64,000 bases of DNA from UBA7374 sp049890275 (GTDB taxonomy: Bacteria; Verrucomicrobiota; Verrucomicrobiia; Opitutales; Coraliomargaritaceae). Positions 62,288 to 64,000 of this stretch are shown in pieces (positions within the stretch are counted from its first letter, which is position 1; every line of letters begins with the position of its first letter). The DNA lies in the NCBI GenBank assembly GCA_049890275.1, contig JBMHBT010000013.1:62001-126000 (forward strand), written 5' to 3'. The notes below the pieces were generated by a model, which was not told the DNA's origin, searched no databases, and was given only the letters and a program-made list of their open reading frames with translations. Made by a program: the position numbers and the translations under genes.

Positions 62288-63874
62288 ATGAAAATACTGG
62301 TAGCCGACCGTATCTCTCCAATTGGTGTTGATTTATTCAAGTCCTGCGAAGGCTTTGAAGTGATTGAGGCCTATGGTTCCACTCATGAGCAGATCCTTGA
62401 ACTCGTTCAGGATGTCAATGCCATTGCCGTGCGCTCGGACACAAAAGTAGATGCCGAAGTAATCGCTGCTGCGCCAAATCTGAAAGTAGTCGGTCGTGCT
62501 GGTGTCGGCGTTGACAACATTGATATCGAGGCCGCCACTGAGAATGGTGTCATCGTTATGAATACGCCCAGTGGTAACACCATTGCCACAGCAGAGCTTA
62601 CTTTTACTCATATGCTTGCGGGTACCCGCCCCATTGTTCAGGCCTGTGCACGCATGCGCGAGGGCGGATGGGATCGAAAGAAATTCGGTGGCTTTGAGTT
62701 AAATGAAAAGACTCTTGGTATCCTCGGTATGGGGCGTATTGGGGCTGAGGTCGCCAAGCGTGCTATGGCTTTCCAGATGGATGTGATTGCTTTTGACCCG
62801 TATCTTACGGATTCACGTGCGAAAAGTTTGGGCGTGACTCAGGTCAGTCTCGACGAAGTCATCGAGCGCGCCGATTACATTACCGTTCATATGCCTTTAA
62901 CAGCTGATACGAAGCATATGCTGAACGCAGATGCTTTTAAACGGATGAAGGACGGCGTACGTATTTTCAATTGTGCCCGAGGAGGGATTATTGATGAATC
63001 CGCTTTGGTCGATGCGCTCAACTCCGGCAAGGTCGCTGCTGCCGGCCTAGACGTGTACGAAGATGAGCCACCGGCTGAAGATAACCCGATGCGGGGTATC
63101 GAAAACCTGGTTCTCACGCCGCACTTGGGTGCTTCGACAAAGGAGGCACAAGAAAACGTCGGCATCGATGTAGCTCGCCAAATGATTGAAGCGCTGACCG
63201 GCGGTATGATCATGAACGCGCTCAATATGCCTTCCGTTGACCCAAAGGTACTGGAAAAGCTTGGGCCGTATATTGATCTGGCTAAAAAGATCGGCGCTTT
63301 TTCACAACAACTTGCACCTGAAGGTGTGGAGAAGATTACCATCCGCTACTATGGAAAAATCACAGAACTCGATACACTGCCTTTAACTAATGCAGTACAG
63401 ATTGGTTACTTGAGTGAGATTTCTGATAATGTGAATAACGTCAACGCTCCCAAGAAAATTGAGCGTCTCGGTATTGCCTGTGACCAGTTAAAGAGTAGCG
63501 TCCACGCAGACTTTAATGAATTGATCGAAGTCGAAGTGGCTTGTAAGGACGGGAAAATCCGTACTATTGGCGGTACTCTTTTTGGTAAAAATCAGATTCC
63601 TCGTATCGTTAGCATCGATGGACACAGTGTTGAGGTGAATACCGATGCGACGCTTCTTGTTTTGAAGAACAAGGATGTTCCTGGTATTGTCGGTTTTATC
63701 GGAATCGCGTTGGGAGAAGATCAAGTCAATATTGCCAACATGTCATTGAGTCGTGATAAGGGCGAGGGCTTCGCCGTCAGCGTTTTTGAACTCGATAGCG
63801 CGCCCTCCGAGGCAGCTACACAAAAGATTACAGATCATCCGGCGATTGAGAAATATCGAGTGATCAAGTTATAG
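62288..63874 (+). CDS. serA: D-3-phosphoglycerate dehydrogenase
   Basis: A 528-residue NAD enzyme, first step of serine biosynthesis. ATG 62288 (MKILVADRISPIGVDLF) matches the family start; earlier in-frame codons run into the efp promoter region. The Rossmann motif is GILGMGRIGAEVAKR. The catalytic residues fall in NCARGGIIDESAL (Arg), DVYEDEPP (Glu) and LTPHLGAST (His). The C-terminus has the allosteric-substrate-binding domain and an ACT domain (LLVLKNKDVPGIVGFIGIAL), so this is the long, type-I form. Divergent from efp; 148 bases hold both promoters. Confidence 0.96.
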   Translation: MKILVADRISPIGVDLFKSCEGFEVIEAYGSTHEQILELVQDVNAIAVRSDTKVDAEVIAAAPNLKVVGRAGVGVDNIDIEAATENGVIVMNTPSGNTIATAELTFTHMLAGTRPIVQACARMREGGWDRKKFGGFELNEKTLGILGMGRIGAEVAKRAMAFQMDVIAFDPYLTDSRAKSLGVTQVSLDEVIERADYITVHMPLTADTKHMLNADAFKRMKDGVRIFNCARGGIIDESALVDALNSGKVAAAGLDVYEDEPPAEDNPMRGIENLVLTPHLGASTKEAQENVGIDVARQMIEALTGGMIMNALNMPSVDPKVLEKLGPYIDLAKKIGAFSQQLAPEGVEKITIRYYGKITELDTLPLTNAVQIGYLSEISDNVNNVNAPKKIERLGIACDQLKSSVHADFNELIEVEVACKDGKIRTIGGTLFGKNQIPRIVSIDGHSVEVNTDATLLVLKNKDVPGIVGFIGIALGEDQVNIANMSLSRDKGEGFAVSVFELDSAPSEAATQKITDHPAIEKYRVIKL

Positions 63875-63937
63875 CAGCTCCTTAGGACGGTTCATGATTG
63901 TCTCGCCTTATGCGTTCGGTCGGGTACTCTTTTGTCT

Positions 63938-64000
63938 ATGAATCCCTTAGAAGGTTTAAGCGTTGTCGTTATCGGCTACCTCATTGGATCCGTCAGTTTT
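63938..64000 (+). CDS. plsY: Glycerol-3-phosphate acyltransferase PlsY, N-terminal part (cut by window edge)
   Basis: The first 21 codons from ATG 63938 read MNPLEGLSVVVIGYLIGSVSF. The end, Y-L-I-G-S-V-S-F, is the hallmark first-helix motif of PlsY, the membrane enzyme that puts the first acyl chain on glycerol-3-phosphate for phospholipids. The rest lies beyond the window. It starts 63 bases after serA on the same strand. Confidence 0.7.
   Translation, partial: MNPLEGLSVVVIGYLIGSVSF

Overview
The window is an ordinary, gene-dense bacterial chromosome segment. It is most likely from a member of Verrucomicrobiota, probably Opitutae/Puniceicoccales (a Coraliomargarita-like marine heterotroph). 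This is an inference from the gene set: an alternative complex III operon joined to a cbb3 oxidase, PEP-CTERM exported proteins, class-II-type xylose isomerase with xylulokinase, EF-P with an arginine tip, few Shine-Dalgarno sequences and several TTG starts. I found no rRNA, tRNA, CRISPR array, insertion sequence or prophage. Both edges cut genes: glgC on the left and plsY on the right.

Layout. 1-8 kb: end of glgC, rnr (reverse), xylA-xylB (xylose to xylulose-5-phosphate), a ParA ATPase and a Xer-type recombinase. 8-12.8 kb: a membrane-anchored unknown, then a reverse operon of a lipoprotein, ResB and CcsA (system II cytochrome c assembly), which serves the many c-type cytochromes encoded just downstream. 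12.8-18.3 kb: ychF, a GlcD-like flavin oxidase, cutA, an unknown and a FixI-like copper P-type ATPase. 18.5-30.2 kb: the respiratory heart of the window, a single-direction run of a Tat-like mini-protein, actABCDEF (alternative complex III), a one-helix protein, ccoS, ccoN, ccoO and ccoP. It encodes eight c-type heme sites in total and should move electrons from menaquinol to oxygen.

30.2-38.9 kb: reverse operon dinG-like helicase / PP2C phosphatase / TPR protein, then lysS, a periplasmic binding protein and katG. 39-44 kb is the accessory part: an AT-rich, repeat-bearing 570-base gap, a secreted trypsin-fold protein that has lost all three catalytic residues, a YhaM-like exonuclease, and two tandem secreted leishmanolysin-like metallopeptidases with PEP-CTERM tails. 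44-47 kb: an ECF sigma factor with a membrane protein joining an anti-sigma-like N-terminus to a von Willebrand A domain.

47-64 kb: housekeeping genes (thrS, cysS, argS, hemB, gcvH, speA, pyrimidine phosphorylase, efp, serA, start of plsY), interrupted by two VapBC toxin-antitoxin pairs, a SMP-30 lactonase, a CNNM/CorC-type transporter and a PEGA lipoprotein. The best leads for something little described are the pseudo-protease with its flanking repeats, the tandem PEP-CTERM metallopeptidases, the mini-protein heading the ACIII-cbb3 run, and the sigma/VWA pair.
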